A stretch of 64,000 bases of DNA, taken from the NCBI GenBank assembly GCA_016887485.1, contig CP069395.1, positions 115,737 through 179,736 of the forward strand, read 5' to 3'. The notes under the pieces were generated by a model. It did not search any database, was not told the origin of the DNA, and worked only from the letters and a program-made list of their open reading frames with translations. This DNA comes from Chloroflexota bacterium (lineage in GTDB: Bacteria > Chloroflexota > Anaerolineae > Anaerolineales > Anaerolineaceae). Position numbers and translations under genes: made by a program. How positions within the stretch are numbered: the first letter of the stretch is position 1; every line of letters starts with the position of its first letter. Of the stretch, positions 16,946 to 25,286 are shown piece by piece.

Positions 16946-17950
16946 ATGAAGCGAGGAATGATGACAGAACTATATCCTATGATTTTTAAATCAATATTTA
17001 CCGAGGATGTTTGGGGCGGTCGGAATTTAAGTAAATTTGGCCGGGAGCTGCCTGAGGGCAAGCGGATTGGTCAAAGCTGGGACATCGCCGATCATAAAGA
17101 TGGCATGACCGAGGTGAGCAATGGAAAATTTGCCGGCAAAAATCTCACCGAATTGATTAAAAAATTCGGTGTGGAGTTGGTTGGTTCCAAGTTTGCATGG
17201 TTTGCCGAGCAGGCGAAATTCCCTCTGATGGTCAAGTTACTGGAGGCTGGGCAGAATCTCTCCTTGCAGGTGCACCCCAATGATGCCTGGGCCAAAACGC
17301 ATCTGGAAAATGAGCTGGGCAAGAATGAGATGTGGGTTGTCCTCGACGCGGAACCTGGCGCGAGTGTCACCCTCGGGCTGGCTGAGAAAATGACACCTGA
17401 ACAGTTGGTGGAATCAGTGAAAAACGGCACCGTGGAAGACAAAATCAATATTATTCCGATCAAAGTCGGCGATTACATTTGCGTACCCGCCGGTTCGATC
17501 CATGCATTGATGGCAGGGGCTGTCGTGGCAGAGATCCAGCAAAATTCCAATACCACTTATCGTGTTTATGATTGGAACCGGCCTGGATTTGATGGCAAGC
17601 TGCGTCCGCTGCAGACCGAACAGGCCGTTGAGGTCTCCCGGTTTGACCAGGTGGGCCTGACGGTTATGCCGCCCCGGGTGGTTGAAGAGCAGGACGGGAT
17701 GAAGCGTGAGAAGCTCTGTGTAAATGAAACTTTCACCACCGAACGCGTCTATTTGGAACCCGGCGCGCAGTTCAATGGCAACTGTGATGGCTCAACCCTT
17801 GAAATTTGGGGCGTTTTGGAAGGTCAGGCGAATGTGGCCGGGATCGAACTGGACCCCGTTAAGTTCACCTTGTTGCCCGCCGCGTTGGGAACATATACGA
17901 TCCAGTCCGCTGAAGGAGCGGTTCTGCTGCGAGCTTATGCAGGAGAATAA
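16946..17950 (+). CDS. manA: Class I mannose-6-phosphate isomerase
   Basis: A zinc enzyme that interconverts mannose-6-phosphate and fructose-6-phosphate in the cytoplasm. Metal ligands are visible: Gln and His in LQVHPND, Glu in GKNEMWVVL and His in PAGSIHALMAG. The second cupin half ends the protein. 334 residues is typical of the short bacterial form. Several ATG codons near the start compete (16946, 16958, 16961); the site is weak for all. It follows the DeoR gene and ends in a strong terminator. Confidence 0.9.
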   Translation: MKRGMMTELYPMIFKSIFTEDVWGGRNLSKFGRELPEGKRIGQSWDIADHKDGMTEVSNGKFAGKNLTELIKKFGVELVGSKFAWFAEQAKFPLMVKLLEAGQNLSLQVHPNDAWAKTHLENELGKNEMWVVLDAEPGASVTLGLAEKMTPEQLVESVKNGTVEDKINIIPIKVGDYICVPAGSIHALMAGAVVAEIQQNSNTTYRVYDWNRPGFDGKLRPLQTEQAVEVSRFDQVGLTVMPPRVVEEQDGMKREKLCVNETFTTERVYLEPGAQFNGNCDGSTLEIWGVLEGQANVAGIELDPVKFTLLPAALGTYTIQSAEGAVLLRAYAGE

Positions 17951-17971
17951 GTAAAGTACTTCATAAAAATA

Positions 17972-17997
17972 AGAGGCCTTTCAAGAGAAAGGCCTCT
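17972..17997. terminator. Bidirectional terminator
   Basis: AGAGGCCTTT, loop CAAGAG and AAAGGCCTCT, followed by ATTATTAT on the plus strand and TATTTTTAT on the minus strand. It lies between the convergent manA and CPBP genes. Confidence 0.78.
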
Positions 17998-18052
17998 ATT
18001 ATTATCTGTGTTGTAATTTGATTGCTATTGGTTGAAAATTTATTAAATTAAT

Positions 18053-18907
18053 TTACACACTTCTTGTTTGTGTCTTGATTTTCCGTTCAGACCTTAGAAT
18101 GAAATAACCAACGACGAGAGCACTGAGCAGATTGATCATAGCATAAACCCAATAGCCCGTTTCAGGTATTCCGGCTTTTGCATGGAGGAATGGCAAGAGC
18201 GGGGCAGCTGTGTTACTCATGGCATGGAAGATAATCACGGTACTCAATTTTTGATTGCTGGCATTGAAGAGCCAGGCATATATAACCGAGATACTAGTCG
18301 TCATAATGAGGAACGCGATATAAGGATAAGTTGAGTGACCATCTCCCGGCATAACCCATAGCGGCAAATGCCATAATCCCCATACAAACCCAATTAATAA
18401 ACTTGCGGGGATCACGCCCATGCGCTTTTGTAAGGGTTCTTGTGCATATCCGCGCCAACCGAATTCTTCCTGGCCTCCGCCTATGACAAGCATGAGGAGG
18501 AAATAGGGGATGGCAATAAGGATGGAGGGGACATTTAATTCGGCTGGGAATAAGGTGTTGGCGACCGGAAAGCCCAGCAGCGGAGCAAGGAAATGTGAAA
18601 TGAGATGGATGATGATTGGAATTAATCCTGCGGCGAGGAGATAAAGAGGCTTGACCTTTAAGTCAAATGCCTGTTTAAAGAATTTCCAACCACCTTTCCA
18701 CCCGTTTTGTTTGATGATTAGAAATAAGGCGGCTAATAGAGGAGCGAATGCGCCTATTGGGACTGTGATCGAGGTGTAGGCTGTCGCATCAATGCTTAAA
18801 TCAACCCCTAATCCTGCAAGAATGGATGGCAGCCATAAAATCCATGAAAATGCAAACGTCAGGATAAAAAAAAGAAACGGTTTTCTTCCCTGTTTTGTAG
18901 TTTCCAA
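18053..18907 (-). CDS. CPBP-family intramembrane protease
   Basis: 284 residues with about eight membrane segments. The three Abi/CPBP active-site motifs are present in order: GQEEFGWRGYA (EExxxR), FVWGLWHLPLW and FHAMSNTAA. The family includes the glutamyl-type intramembrane proteases related to Rce1, often linked to bacteriocin immunity or signalling. It stands alone, convergent with manA. A distant AT-rich relative lies at 55931-56572. Confidence 0.88.
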   Translation of the reverse strand: METTKQGRKPFLFFILTFAFSWILWLPSILAGLGVDLSIDATAYTSITVPIGAFAPLLAALFLIIKQNGWKGGWKFFKQAFDLKVKPLYLLAAGLIPIIIHLISHFLAPLLGFPVANTLFPAELNVPSILIAIPYFLLMLVIGGGQEEFGWRGYAQEPLQKRMGVIPASLLIGFVWGLWHLPLWVMPGDGHSTYPYIAFLIMTTSISVIYAWLFNASNQKLSTVIIFHAMSNTAAPLLPFLHAKAGIPETGYWVYAMINLLSALVVGYFILRSERKIKTQTRSV

Positions 18908-19020
18908 TATTATTCTCCAGGATAAATTAGGGTTTGAATGGTCGTTAATTCTATCATGTAATTTATTGAAATTTTTTTCTGCAAAATATAGCAGAGAGTA
19001 TAGAAAAAAAGGGGGTATCG

Positions 19021-19041
19021 CGTTCGGAACGATATTATAAT
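19021..19041 (+). promoter_or_regulatory. Possible promoter and small palindrome
   Basis: CGTTCGGAACG (19021-19031) is an 11-base palindrome five bases before TATAAT (19036-19041). No convincing -35 was found, so an activated or repressed promoter is possible. Confidence 0.35.
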
Positions 19042-19079
19042 AACCGTAATAATTCTATTTCTTAGACAAAGGGTCTCTC

Positions 19080-20732
19080 ATGCCAAATTACGATCTACCC
19101 AAAATTATCCATCCCGACCCTGTTCCTGAGCGTACAGCCCTCTTGATTGCCAACGGGGACCTGCGCCTTTCGGCCAATCAATCAGACTGGCCCTATCAGG
19201 CCGCCATGGAAGATGCATTGGTTAAGGCTTTTGCCAACGAAGGTTGGGACCTGGTACGCGCCCATCCCATTGACGAGAAGAATAAACATGGTTTCATCTC
19301 AAACCAGCGAATGGGTATGGATATATTCAAATCCATCCCGGCGGATGCGCCGTTGGTCGTGGCGGAAGCCGTCTGGCAATACAGCTATCATATACTGGCT
19401 GGTTTGCGCTCACACAAAGGCCCGATCCTGACCGTCGCAAACTGGAGCGGAAGCGCGCCTGGGTTGGTGGGCATGCTTAACATCAATGGTTCGCTCACCA
19501 AGATGGGCGTTGAATACAGCACACTCTGGAGTGTGGATTTTACCGATGAATTCTTCCTGAACGGCTTGCGCCAGTGGTTGAAGGAAGGCAAAGTCACTCA
19601 CAAACTCGATCATGTCCGCAGCCTTGACCCGCAAAAGCTGCCTGAGGCGGAAAAAGCCCTGGGTGAAACGCTGGCTGAGGAAATGCAGGCTAATAAGGCC
19701 ATCATGGGCATATTCGATGAGGGCTGCATGGGCATGTATAACGCCATCATTGATGATGAATTTCTCAATCGACTGGGAATTTATAAGGAGCGGATGAGCC
19801 AATCCGCTCTATTGGCCGCCATGAAACAGGTGACTGATGAGGAAGCGGAGGCGGCCCGCGCCTGGTTGGATGCGAAGGGGATGACCTTCCATACCGGCAC
19901 GGATGAGGCAACTGAGTTGACCGATAACCAGATTCACTTGCAATTGAAGATGTACATCGCGGCCACCCGCATGGCGGATTTCTTTGGCTGTGATATCATC
20001 GGCATTCAATATCAGCAGGGCCTGAAGGATATGGCCCCCGCATCTGATCTGGCGGAAGGTCTGCTGAATAACGTGGACCGGCCGCCGGTCTATGACCCCG
20101 AGACGGGCGAAGAACTCTTCGCTGGGAAAGCCGTGGTCCACTTTAACGAGGTGGACGAAGGCGCCGGCGTGGACGCACTGATCACCAATCGGGTCTGGAG
20201 TCAAATGGGGCTTTCCCCGGAAACGACCCTCCATGATGTTCGCTATGGTGAATGGTATAAGGGTGACGGCGTGAATGATTTTGTCTGGGTATTCCTGATC
20301 TCCGGCGCGGTGCCACCTGCCCATTTCATTGACGGTTATAAAGGCGCAGATAGTTGGCGGCAGCCCCCGCAGTATTTCCCGATGGGTGGCGGCACCCTGC
20401 GCGGCATCTCCAAGCCGGGTGAGATCGTATGGAGCCGGGTTTATGTTGAAGATGGCCGCCTGAACGCTGACCTGGGCCGCGGCACTTCGGTTGCCCTGCC
20501 CCGTGAAGAGACCGAACGCCGCTGGGAAATGACCACCAAGGAGTGGCCGATCATGCACGGTGTGCTGCACGGCGTCAGCCGGGACCAATTCATGGCCAAA
20601 CATAAAGCCAATCACATCAACGTGGCCTATGCGCCGGATGCCGAAAGCGCCGATCGGGCCCTGGCCGCCAAAGCCGCCATGTTGAATGCCCTGGGTGTTC
20701 GGGTGTTCCTCTGTGGTGATGTGAAGTTGTAA
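19080..20732 (+). CDS. L-fucose/L-arabinose isomerase-like protein
   Basis: 550 residues, in the size range of fucose and arabinose isomerases. Segments consistent with that fold are MGIFDEGCMGMYNAIIDD (Glu and Asp candidates for metal binding), GCDIIGIQYQQGLKD, VVHFNEVDEGAG and the C-terminal HKANHINVAYA. These isomerases use Mn to convert aldoses to ketoses in the cytoplasm. The identification rests on motif layout only, so it could be a member with another substrate. It is a single-gene unit bounded by a strong terminator. Confidence 0.65.
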   Translation: MPNYDLPKIIHPDPVPERTALLIANGDLRLSANQSDWPYQAAMEDALVKAFANEGWDLVRAHPIDEKNKHGFISNQRMGMDIFKSIPADAPLVVAEAVWQYSYHILAGLRSHKGPILTVANWSGSAPGLVGMLNINGSLTKMGVEYSTLWSVDFTDEFFLNGLRQWLKEGKVTHKLDHVRSLDPQKLPEAEKALGETLAEEMQANKAIMGIFDEGCMGMYNAIIDDEFLNRLGIYKERMSQSALLAAMKQVTDEEAEAARAWLDAKGMTFHTGTDEATELTDNQIHLQLKMYIAATRMADFFGCDIIGIQYQQGLKDMAPASDLAEGLLNNVDRPPVYDPETGEELFAGKAVVHFNEVDEGAGVDALITNRVWSQMGLSPETTLHDVRYGEWYKGDGVNDFVWVFLISGAVPPAHFIDGYKGADSWRQPPQYFPMGGGTLRGISKPGEIVWSRVYVEDGRLNADLGRGTSVALPREETERRWEMTTKEWPIMHGVLHGVSRDQFMAKHKANHINVAYAPDAESADRALAAKAAMLNALGVRVFLCGDVKL

Positions 20733-20755
20733 AATTTTTTCTTATACAAAATGTA

Positions 20756-20787
20756 AAGAGGCCTTTTCATCTAAAGGCCTCTTTTTT
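20756..20787. terminator. Bidirectional terminator
   Basis: AAGAGGCCTTT and AAAGGCCTCTT form an 11-bp stem followed by TTTT on the plus strand; it separates the isomerase-like gene from the convergent flavodoxin gene. Confidence 0.8.
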
Positions 20788-20839
20788 GTTCCTTGAATAT
20801 TCGTGGGTAAATGAAAATACTAAAACTTTTTCATTACCG

Positions 20840-21277
20840 TTATTTCTTCGCTTGAGCCTTAAATTCACGTACCAATTTATCAATCACGACATCCTCATTG
20901 CCCGCCTGATCCGTGATGTCATGGATGGATTTGAACCCAGCTCTATCCTTGACATGGCTTCCCAGCGACACCACAACCAGGTGTACTTTCTCTCTTGGTA
21001 TCGATTCAAGAAAGGCAATTGCTGCCGGAGCGAGCCCTCCAGCCCAAAGCGGAGCGACAAAAATAATTTCATCTGCATCTTCCACTGTGCCATGGACCTC
21101 GATGGCGACAGATTTGTGAACAGTGGAATAAAAACCTGCTTTGATATACCCAAATATACCATTCCAGTTTTTATCGTCTGTGATTTGTATGCATGGACAG
21201 GAAAGTGCCGGGGCAATCTTCTCAGCGACCCTTTTACTAGTATTAGTACGGGTAAAATATGCAACTTCATAGACCAT
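20840..21277 (-). CDS. Flavodoxin-like protein
   Basis: 145 residues with a flavodoxin-fold pattern. The N-terminal YFTRTNTSKRVAEKIA corresponds to the FMN-phosphate loop, and a central IIFVAPLWAGGLAP matches the second FMN loop. It is shorter than classical flavodoxins and closer to the flavodoxin-domain proteins involved in electron transfer or NAD(P)H reduction. It is the last minus-strand gene after the selenoprotein peroxiredoxin, separated from it by a terminator-like hairpin. A role as electron donor in the same redox response is possible but unproven. Confidence 0.78.
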   Translation of the reverse strand: MVYEVAYFTRTNTSKRVAEKIAPALSCPCIQITDDKNWNGIFGYIKAGFYSTVHKSVAIEVHGTVEDADEIIFVAPLWAGGLAPAAIAFLESIPREKVHLVVVSLGSHVKDRAGFKSIHDITDQAGNEDVVIDKLVREFKAQAKK

Positions 21278-21435
21278 TTATCAGTTTCCTTTCCTTTTGG
21301 AAAATAGAATATTTACAAACTAGCCATCGGAGGCTGATTTAGAACTTTAACAAATTTTTCTGAAGGCTACTTTGTCTTTTCTTTTGAATCGACTGATAAA
21401 GAATAATAACTTTTCAATTATTGATAAGAGTAAAT

Positions 21436-21457
21436 AGCCCAGGCCTAGGCCTGGGCT
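21436..21457 (-). terminator. Terminator after peroxiredoxin gene
   Basis: AGCCCAGGC, CTAG, GCCTGGGCT is a fully palindromic 22-base stem followed on the minus strand by ATTTACTCTTATC. Confidence 0.65.
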
Positions 21458-21494
21458 TAGTAGTAATATTTTACGCCTTAGAGGAGATGTGAAC

Positions 21495-22202
21495 TTAGAA
21501 AGCCTCGTCAGGCTTCCACTGCTCCCAGACTTTGCCAACCAGGTTCGGCCCTGGTTTCAGGGTCGGTTTACCTGGCTGCCAGCCGGAAGGCGTCACCTCA
21601 CCGGTTTTGACCACATGCTGGAAGGCTTTTACCTGGCGGATCAGCTCAGAAACATTCCGGCCGACCTCCGGGGTCAGCACTTCCATGGCCCGGATGACGA
21701 AATCGGGGTCAATGAGGAACCGGCCGCGGATATCAACACCGCTGCCGGGATCATAGACGCCGTAAACTTCACCCACGCGACCACCCGCGTCAGCCAATAA
21801 TGGATAGGGGACGCCCCCATCCACCATTTTTGACAGTTCAACTTCCTGCCAGATCTTATGTGAGAAGTGGCTATTGGTGCTGATGGCAACAATTTCCACG
21901 CCCATTTTCTGGAGTTCGGGATATTTAACAGCGACCGCTGTTAATTCGGTCGGTCAGACAAAGGTGAAATCACCGGGATAGAAACAGACAACAATCCATT
22001 TGCCCTTGTAATCGGACAGTCTTACATTTGTAAACCCATCCCCATAAAAAGCCGTCAATTCAAAGTCGGGTGCGGGTTTACCAACTTGCGCTCGTTCCAT
22101 AAAGAGCTCCTTTCCAGCAACGATAGGTTCTGTTGGTGTCGCTTGAGCTTGTGCGATAGGTCCCTTGGATGGGGTTGCGCATCCTTCGGGTTTATCGGGC
22201 AT
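21495..22202 (-). CDS. Selenocysteine-containing peroxiredoxin (in-frame UGA)
   Basis: A thiol-peroxidase-family protein that reduces peroxides in the cytoplasm. The frame is open from ATG 22202 to the stop at 21495 except for one TGA (21956-21954). It falls exactly at the peroxidatic residue: [21 protein letters not shown], where homologues have VCPTE. The sequence on both sides is in one frame and well conserved, so neither a frameshift nor a random nonsense mutation explains it. A stem-loop with apical GGTC follows nine bases later. The full product is 235 residues with Sec83. A second start at 22100 (GGAAAGGAG upstream) would give 201 residues and Sec49, the canonical position. The C-terminal resolving cysteine of typical AhpC is absent (GEVTPSGW). 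It lies after the Fe-S ATPase operon. Confidence 0.88.
21925..21944 (-). promoter_or_regulatory. Bacterial SECIS element
   Basis: Read on the minus strand: TTAACAGC, loop GGTC, GCTGTTAA, a perfect 8-bp stem starting nine bases after the UGA. The apical GGUC at 18-21 bases from UGA matches the known Escherichia coli fdhF SECIS (loop AGGUCU) that binds SelB. Confidence 0.82.
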
Positions 22203-22296
22203 GTGTCCTCCTTTAACTTGAGAGGCGCAAATATCACCACTTAAATTATAGAGGAATCCCTATTCAGAAGCGAATCAAACAGGGAAGTCTTACGGC

Positions 22297-22599
22297 TTAT
22301 AGATTTAGCGATGCGAGGATCTTATTCAATTCTTCTGCCCCGGCATAATCCACCACGGTCACTTGCTGGTGCGAGACGCCGGGGGTGGCTTTGACGGCTT
22401 CGATTATTTCCATTACCAGGGTGAGCGCAATCGGGCAGACGAATGAGGAGGGACGGAAAATATAGTTCGCGTCGCCATCCTCAGTCACGGTCAGGTCCTG
22501 CACCAGGCGCATGCGGATCACGTCCGCGCCGGTCTCCGGGTCAATCACTTTTTTCAGATTTTCCAGCAGGACTTGCTTCAAGGTTTCATTTTCACACAT
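22297..22599 (-). CDS. MIP18/DUF59-family protein
   Basis: 100 residues of the MIP18 (DUF59, SufT/PaaD-like) family, which helps iron-sulfur cluster maturation. Typical segments are LENLKKVIDPETGADVI at the start and a cysteine in FRPSSFVCPIAL. The gene overlaps the end of the upstream ATPase gene by eight bases, so both are cotranslated. This pairing of a MIP18 protein with MinD-like ATPases matches the known partnership of DUF59 with Mrp/NBP35 scaffolds. Confidence 0.85.
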   Translation of the reverse strand: MCENETLKQVLLENLKKVIDPETGADVIRMRLVQDLTVTEDGDANYIFRPSSFVCPIALTLVMEIIEAVKATPGVSHQQVTVVDYAGAEELNKILASLNL

Positions 22600-23524
22600 G
22601 TTGGTCCTCCCCGAAGATTTGTTGCTGAATAACAGTCCATACCTGGCGGATGGCCTGCGCGGCAGGGGAGTCCGGCGCCCATTTGGTAATCGGCTGGGCG
22701 GCGGTCATTGCCTGGGGGACAGCTGGGTCAAATGGGATTTCACCGATAACCGGATAATCATATTCGGCGGCCCGTTCCCGGATTTCCTCAGTGCCTTCCG
22801 GATAGAGATCAGCCTTATTGATCACCACCAGGGCCGGGATGTTGAAGTGCTGCAGGGTGCCGGCGATCCGTTCCAGATCATGCACGCCGGAGAGCCCCGG
22901 CTCGGTGACCAGCAGGGCCAGGTTCGCCCCTGAGGCTGCAGAGATCACCGGGCAGCCAATCCCCGGAGGGCCATCAACCAGGATCAAGGGCAGGGTGTTG
23001 TCTTCGGCGAAAAGTTTGGCGTGCTGTTTGACCAGCGTGACCAGTTTGCCGGAGTTTTCAGCCGCCGGGAAGAGTTCCGCGTGGAATTGGTGGCCGTAGG
23101 GCGTTAGGGAGTGGAACCATTCGCCATCCTGCTGGGTTTGCATCTCGATGGCGTCGAAGGGGCAGGCATACACACAGGCCGCGCAGCCTTCACAGACCAG
23201 AGCATCTACAACATAGACGGTCCGCTCACCGGCGGGGTGCTGGATGGCGTTGAACCGGCAAACATCAGCACAGCGACCGCAGCTCCAGCATTCCTGCGGG
23301 TCAATTTTCGCAATTTGGCTGCCGGAGAAGGAGTGTGATTCTAGCGGTTTCGCGGCGGTGACCAGGGCCAGGTTGGCTGCATCTACGTCGGCATCGGCGA
23401 AAACTGCCGGATGGGGGGATTGAGAGGCTAGGTCCACCAGCGCGGCGCAGACGCTTGTTTTGCCCGTGCCGCCTTTGCCGCTGAGAATCACCAGTTGTTT
23501 GGGCGCTAGAGTTTGGGTGGTCAT
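22592..23524 (-). CDS. MinD/NBP35-type ATPase with 2x[4Fe-4S] ferredoxin insert (second)
   Basis: 310 residues. A deviant Walker A (SGKGGTGKTS) is near the N-terminus, followed by DADVDAANLAL. Two CxxCxxCxxxC motifs are inserted at about residues 80-125: CWSCGRCADVC and CEGCAACVYACP. Then come DGPPGIGCPVI (Walker B region with an added Cys) and the nucleotide-binding NKADL. Proteins of this type occur in pairs in anaerobes and are thought to handle iron-sulfur or metal clusters, but no reaction is established. The start overlaps the previous gene by four bases. Confidence 0.9.
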   Translation of the reverse strand: MTTQTLAPKQLVILSGKGGTGKTSVCAALVDLASQSPHPAVFADADVDAANLALVTAAKPLESHSFSGSQIAKIDPQECWSCGRCADVCRFNAIQHPAGERTVYVVDALVCEGCAACVYACPFDAIEMQTQQDGEWFHSLTPYGHQFHAELFPAAENSGKLVTLVKQHAKLFAEDNTLPLILVDGPPGIGCPVISAASGANLALLVTEPGLSGVHDLERIAGTLQHFNIPALVVINKADLYPEGTEEIRERAAEYDYPVIGEIPFDPAVPQAMTAAQPITKWAPDSPAAQAIRQVWTVIQQQIFGEDQHV

Positions 23525-24378
23525 GTGGCGCTCCTTTGGGTTTGTTCGATGATCTGATCATAGAGCGACTGGAATGCTTCACGATATTCAGGCAGAATTT
23601 CAGTCAGCAGGTCACCCCGCGCCAGGTTGGCGGCGATGTCTTCCCGGAAGGGGATTCGCATCAGAATGGGGAGGGGGAGGGCAGCGAGTTGGTCTTCGAT
23701 CGCCTGATCGCCTATCCCGTCCCGGTTGATCACGATCCCCGCCGGGGCGCCGGTCTCTTTGAGGACCCCCAGCATCTGTTTGAGGTCATGCCAGCCGAAG
23801 GGGGTCGGTTCGGTCACCAGGATGACGTAATCGGCGTCATAGATAGCTGTGACCACGGAGCAGGATGCGCCGGGTGGGCAGTCGATGACGGTCAGCGGTG
23901 TTTTTGGGACGGCTTTTTTTACCTCCCGGATAATGGGTGTGGGCATCGGTTCGCCAATCGAGAGTTCGCCATTAAGGAAGGTGATCCCGGAGGCCGTTTG
24001 GCCTTCACGCAGCGTGCCGATGGACTTGCCAACTTCGGTGATTGCGTCTTCAGGGCAGGCCAGGGTGCAGCTCCCACAGGAGTGACAGAGCTGCGGAAAG
24101 ACCAGCATTCGGTCGCCGATCTTGGCCAGGGCATTGTATTCACAGACCTCAACGCAGCGCCCGCAGCGGGTACAGCGTTCTGGGTCTATTTCGGGAATGG
24201 GAACCGAGACCGGTTCTTCAACGGTGAAATTGGGTTTGAGAAAAAGATGGGCATTGGGGGCTTCCACGTCACAATCCAGGAAGGAGAGTGATGTTTGCCC
24301 GTTTAGGCTGGCTGCCAGGCTGGTGGATACCATCGTCTTGCCCGTGCCGCCTTTGCCGCTTGCGACTGCGATTTTCAT
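23521..24378 (-). CDS. MinD/NBP35-type ATPase with 2x[4Fe-4S] ferredoxin insert (first)
   Basis: 285 residues, paralogous to the following gene. Deviant Walker A ASGKGGTGKTM, DCDVEAPNAHLF, ferredoxin motifs CTRCGRCVEVCEYNAL and CHSCGSCTLACPEDAI, then DCPPGASCSVV and the nucleotide-binding INRDG. The ATG overlaps nothing upstream; the NifX-like gene ends 12 bases before it. The adjacent pair may form a heterodimer, a common arrangement in this family; that is inferred. Confidence 0.9.
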   Translation of the reverse strand: MKIAVASGKGGTGKTMVSTSLAASLNGQTSLSFLDCDVEAPNAHLFLKPNFTVEEPVSVPIPEIDPERCTRCGRCVEVCEYNALAKIGDRMLVFPQLCHSCGSCTLACPEDAITEVGKSIGTLREGQTASGITFLNGELSIGEPMPTPIIREVKKAVPKTPLTVIDCPPGASCSVVTAIYDADYVILVTEPTPFGWHDLKQMLGVLKETGAPAGIVINRDGIGDQAIEDQLAALPLPILMRIPFREDIAANLARGDLLTEILPEYREAFQSLYDQIIEQTQRSAT

Positions 24379-24390
24379 TCGGGATGTCCT

Positions 24391-24729
24391 TTAATGTGCG
24401 GTTTCCAGCTTTTCTGCCCGCCAAAGGTCAATAACCTCCTGGACCGATTTTGTATCATCGGTCTGGACCAGCATCGGGATACCTGCCGCTGAGAGGGCTT
24501 GATAAGCATTGGGACCAAAATGGCCGCTGATGACTGTCTGAGCGCCGTGATCAATCAAGAATTGCCCGGCTGCCACACCTGCGCCGTGGGCCTGGGCGGT
24601 GGCATTGTTTTCAAACGCTTCCCACTCATCGGATTCGGAATCGAATCGGATGAACCAGGGGGTGCGTCCGAACTTGGTGTTGAAGCGGTCTTCCAAGGTT
24701 TGTCCCTGGGCTGTAATGAAGAGGATCAT
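24391..24729 (-). CDS. NifX/NifB-like dinitrogenase cofactor-biosynthesis domain protein
   Basis: 112 residues of the NifX/NifY/NafY-like small metal-cluster carrier family. Typical segments are TLEDRFNTKFGRTPWFIRFD and AQTVISGHFGPNAYQALSAAGI. No nif genes lie nearby; such proteins are widespread in anaerobes beside MinD-type ferredoxin ATPases, where they probably carry an iron-sulfur cluster. It is the first gene of the minus-strand operon and is divergent from PadR. Confidence 0.88.
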   Translation of the reverse strand: MILFITAQGQTLEDRFNTKFGRTPWFIRFDSESDEWEAFENNATAQAHGAGVAAGQFLIDHGAQTVISGHFGPNAYQALSAAGIPMLVQTDDTKSVQEVIDLWRAEKLETAH

Positions 24730-24764
24730 ATTGTGTTTCTCCTTTGTATTACTATTTTATCAAT

Positions 24765-24793
24765 ATTATCCCACACTATAGACAAAATGACAA
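24765..24793 (-). promoter_or_regulatory. Promoter of NifX/ATPase/MIP18 operon
   Basis: On the minus strand TTGTCA (24793-24788), a 17-base spacer and GATAAT (24770-24765). Interleaved with the opposite PadR promoter. Confidence 0.6.
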
Positions 24794-24807
24794 TAGATAT
24801 GTATAAT
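24779..24807 (+). promoter_or_regulatory. Promoter of padR-type gene
   Basis: TAGACA (24779-24784), a 17-base spacer and perfect TATAAT (24802-24807). It overlaps the divergent promoter, so a single bound repressor could shut off both. Confidence 0.62.
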
Positions 24808-24830
24808 ATAGCTGAAAGGAGAATAAAGAT

Positions 24831-25247
24831 ATGCACCACAATTTAAATCGTGATGGTATTCACGGCCCCGGTGGGGGCAGAGGGCGCAGGCCCGGGCGCG
24901 GCAGGCGCTGGATGGGTGATCGCTCTCTAATGGATGTTCGCCTGATAGAGCCGGCATTGTTGGCTTTCCTCTCCAAAGAGCCTCAGCATGGTTATGCCTT
25001 GTTGGAACGGCTGGATTATTTAGGACTGGGTGGCGCAAACCCCAGCGCGATCTACCGGGTCTTGCGAGATTTCGAAGAAATCGGCCTGGTGAAAAGCGAT
25101 TGGGATTCGGAAGGCACCCAGGGTCCGCCACGGCGGGTCTATGTGCTCACGGATGAAGGCCGGGCCGCGCTCAAGCGGGCGGAAAAGTCTCTTCAAGAGA
25201 CCTGTCAGAAGATCAACGCGCTCCTGGAGATCGTTGAATCAGAATAA
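24831..25247 (+). CDS. PadR-family transcriptional regulator
   Basis: 138 residues. After a glycine/arginine-rich leader of about 30 residues comes the PadR winged helix: RLIEPALLAFLSKEPQHGYAL, SAIYRVLRDFEEIGLVKSDW and RRVYVLTDEGRAALKR. AAAGGAG precedes the ATG. It probably senses a metal or redox cue and controls the interleaved divergent promoters for itself and the NifX operon. The Gly/Arg leader resembles that of the DUF5320 protein encoded next. Confidence 0.9.
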   Translation: MHHNLNRDGIHGPGGGRGRRPGRGRRWMGDRSLMDVRLIEPALLAFLSKEPQHGYALLERLDYLGLGGANPSAIYRVLRDFEEIGLVKSDWDSEGTQGPPRRVYVLTDEGRAALKRAEKSLQETCQKINALLEIVESE

Positions 25248-25286
25248 CACTCTACTATTAGATGATCCGAATGAAAGGATATTGAT

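Noticed and set aside
21495..22202. Peroxiredoxin as two genes or a frameshifted pseudogene
   Set aside because: Both parts are in the same frame with full conservation, and the only interruption is TGA at the active-site residue followed by a SECIS-type hairpin.
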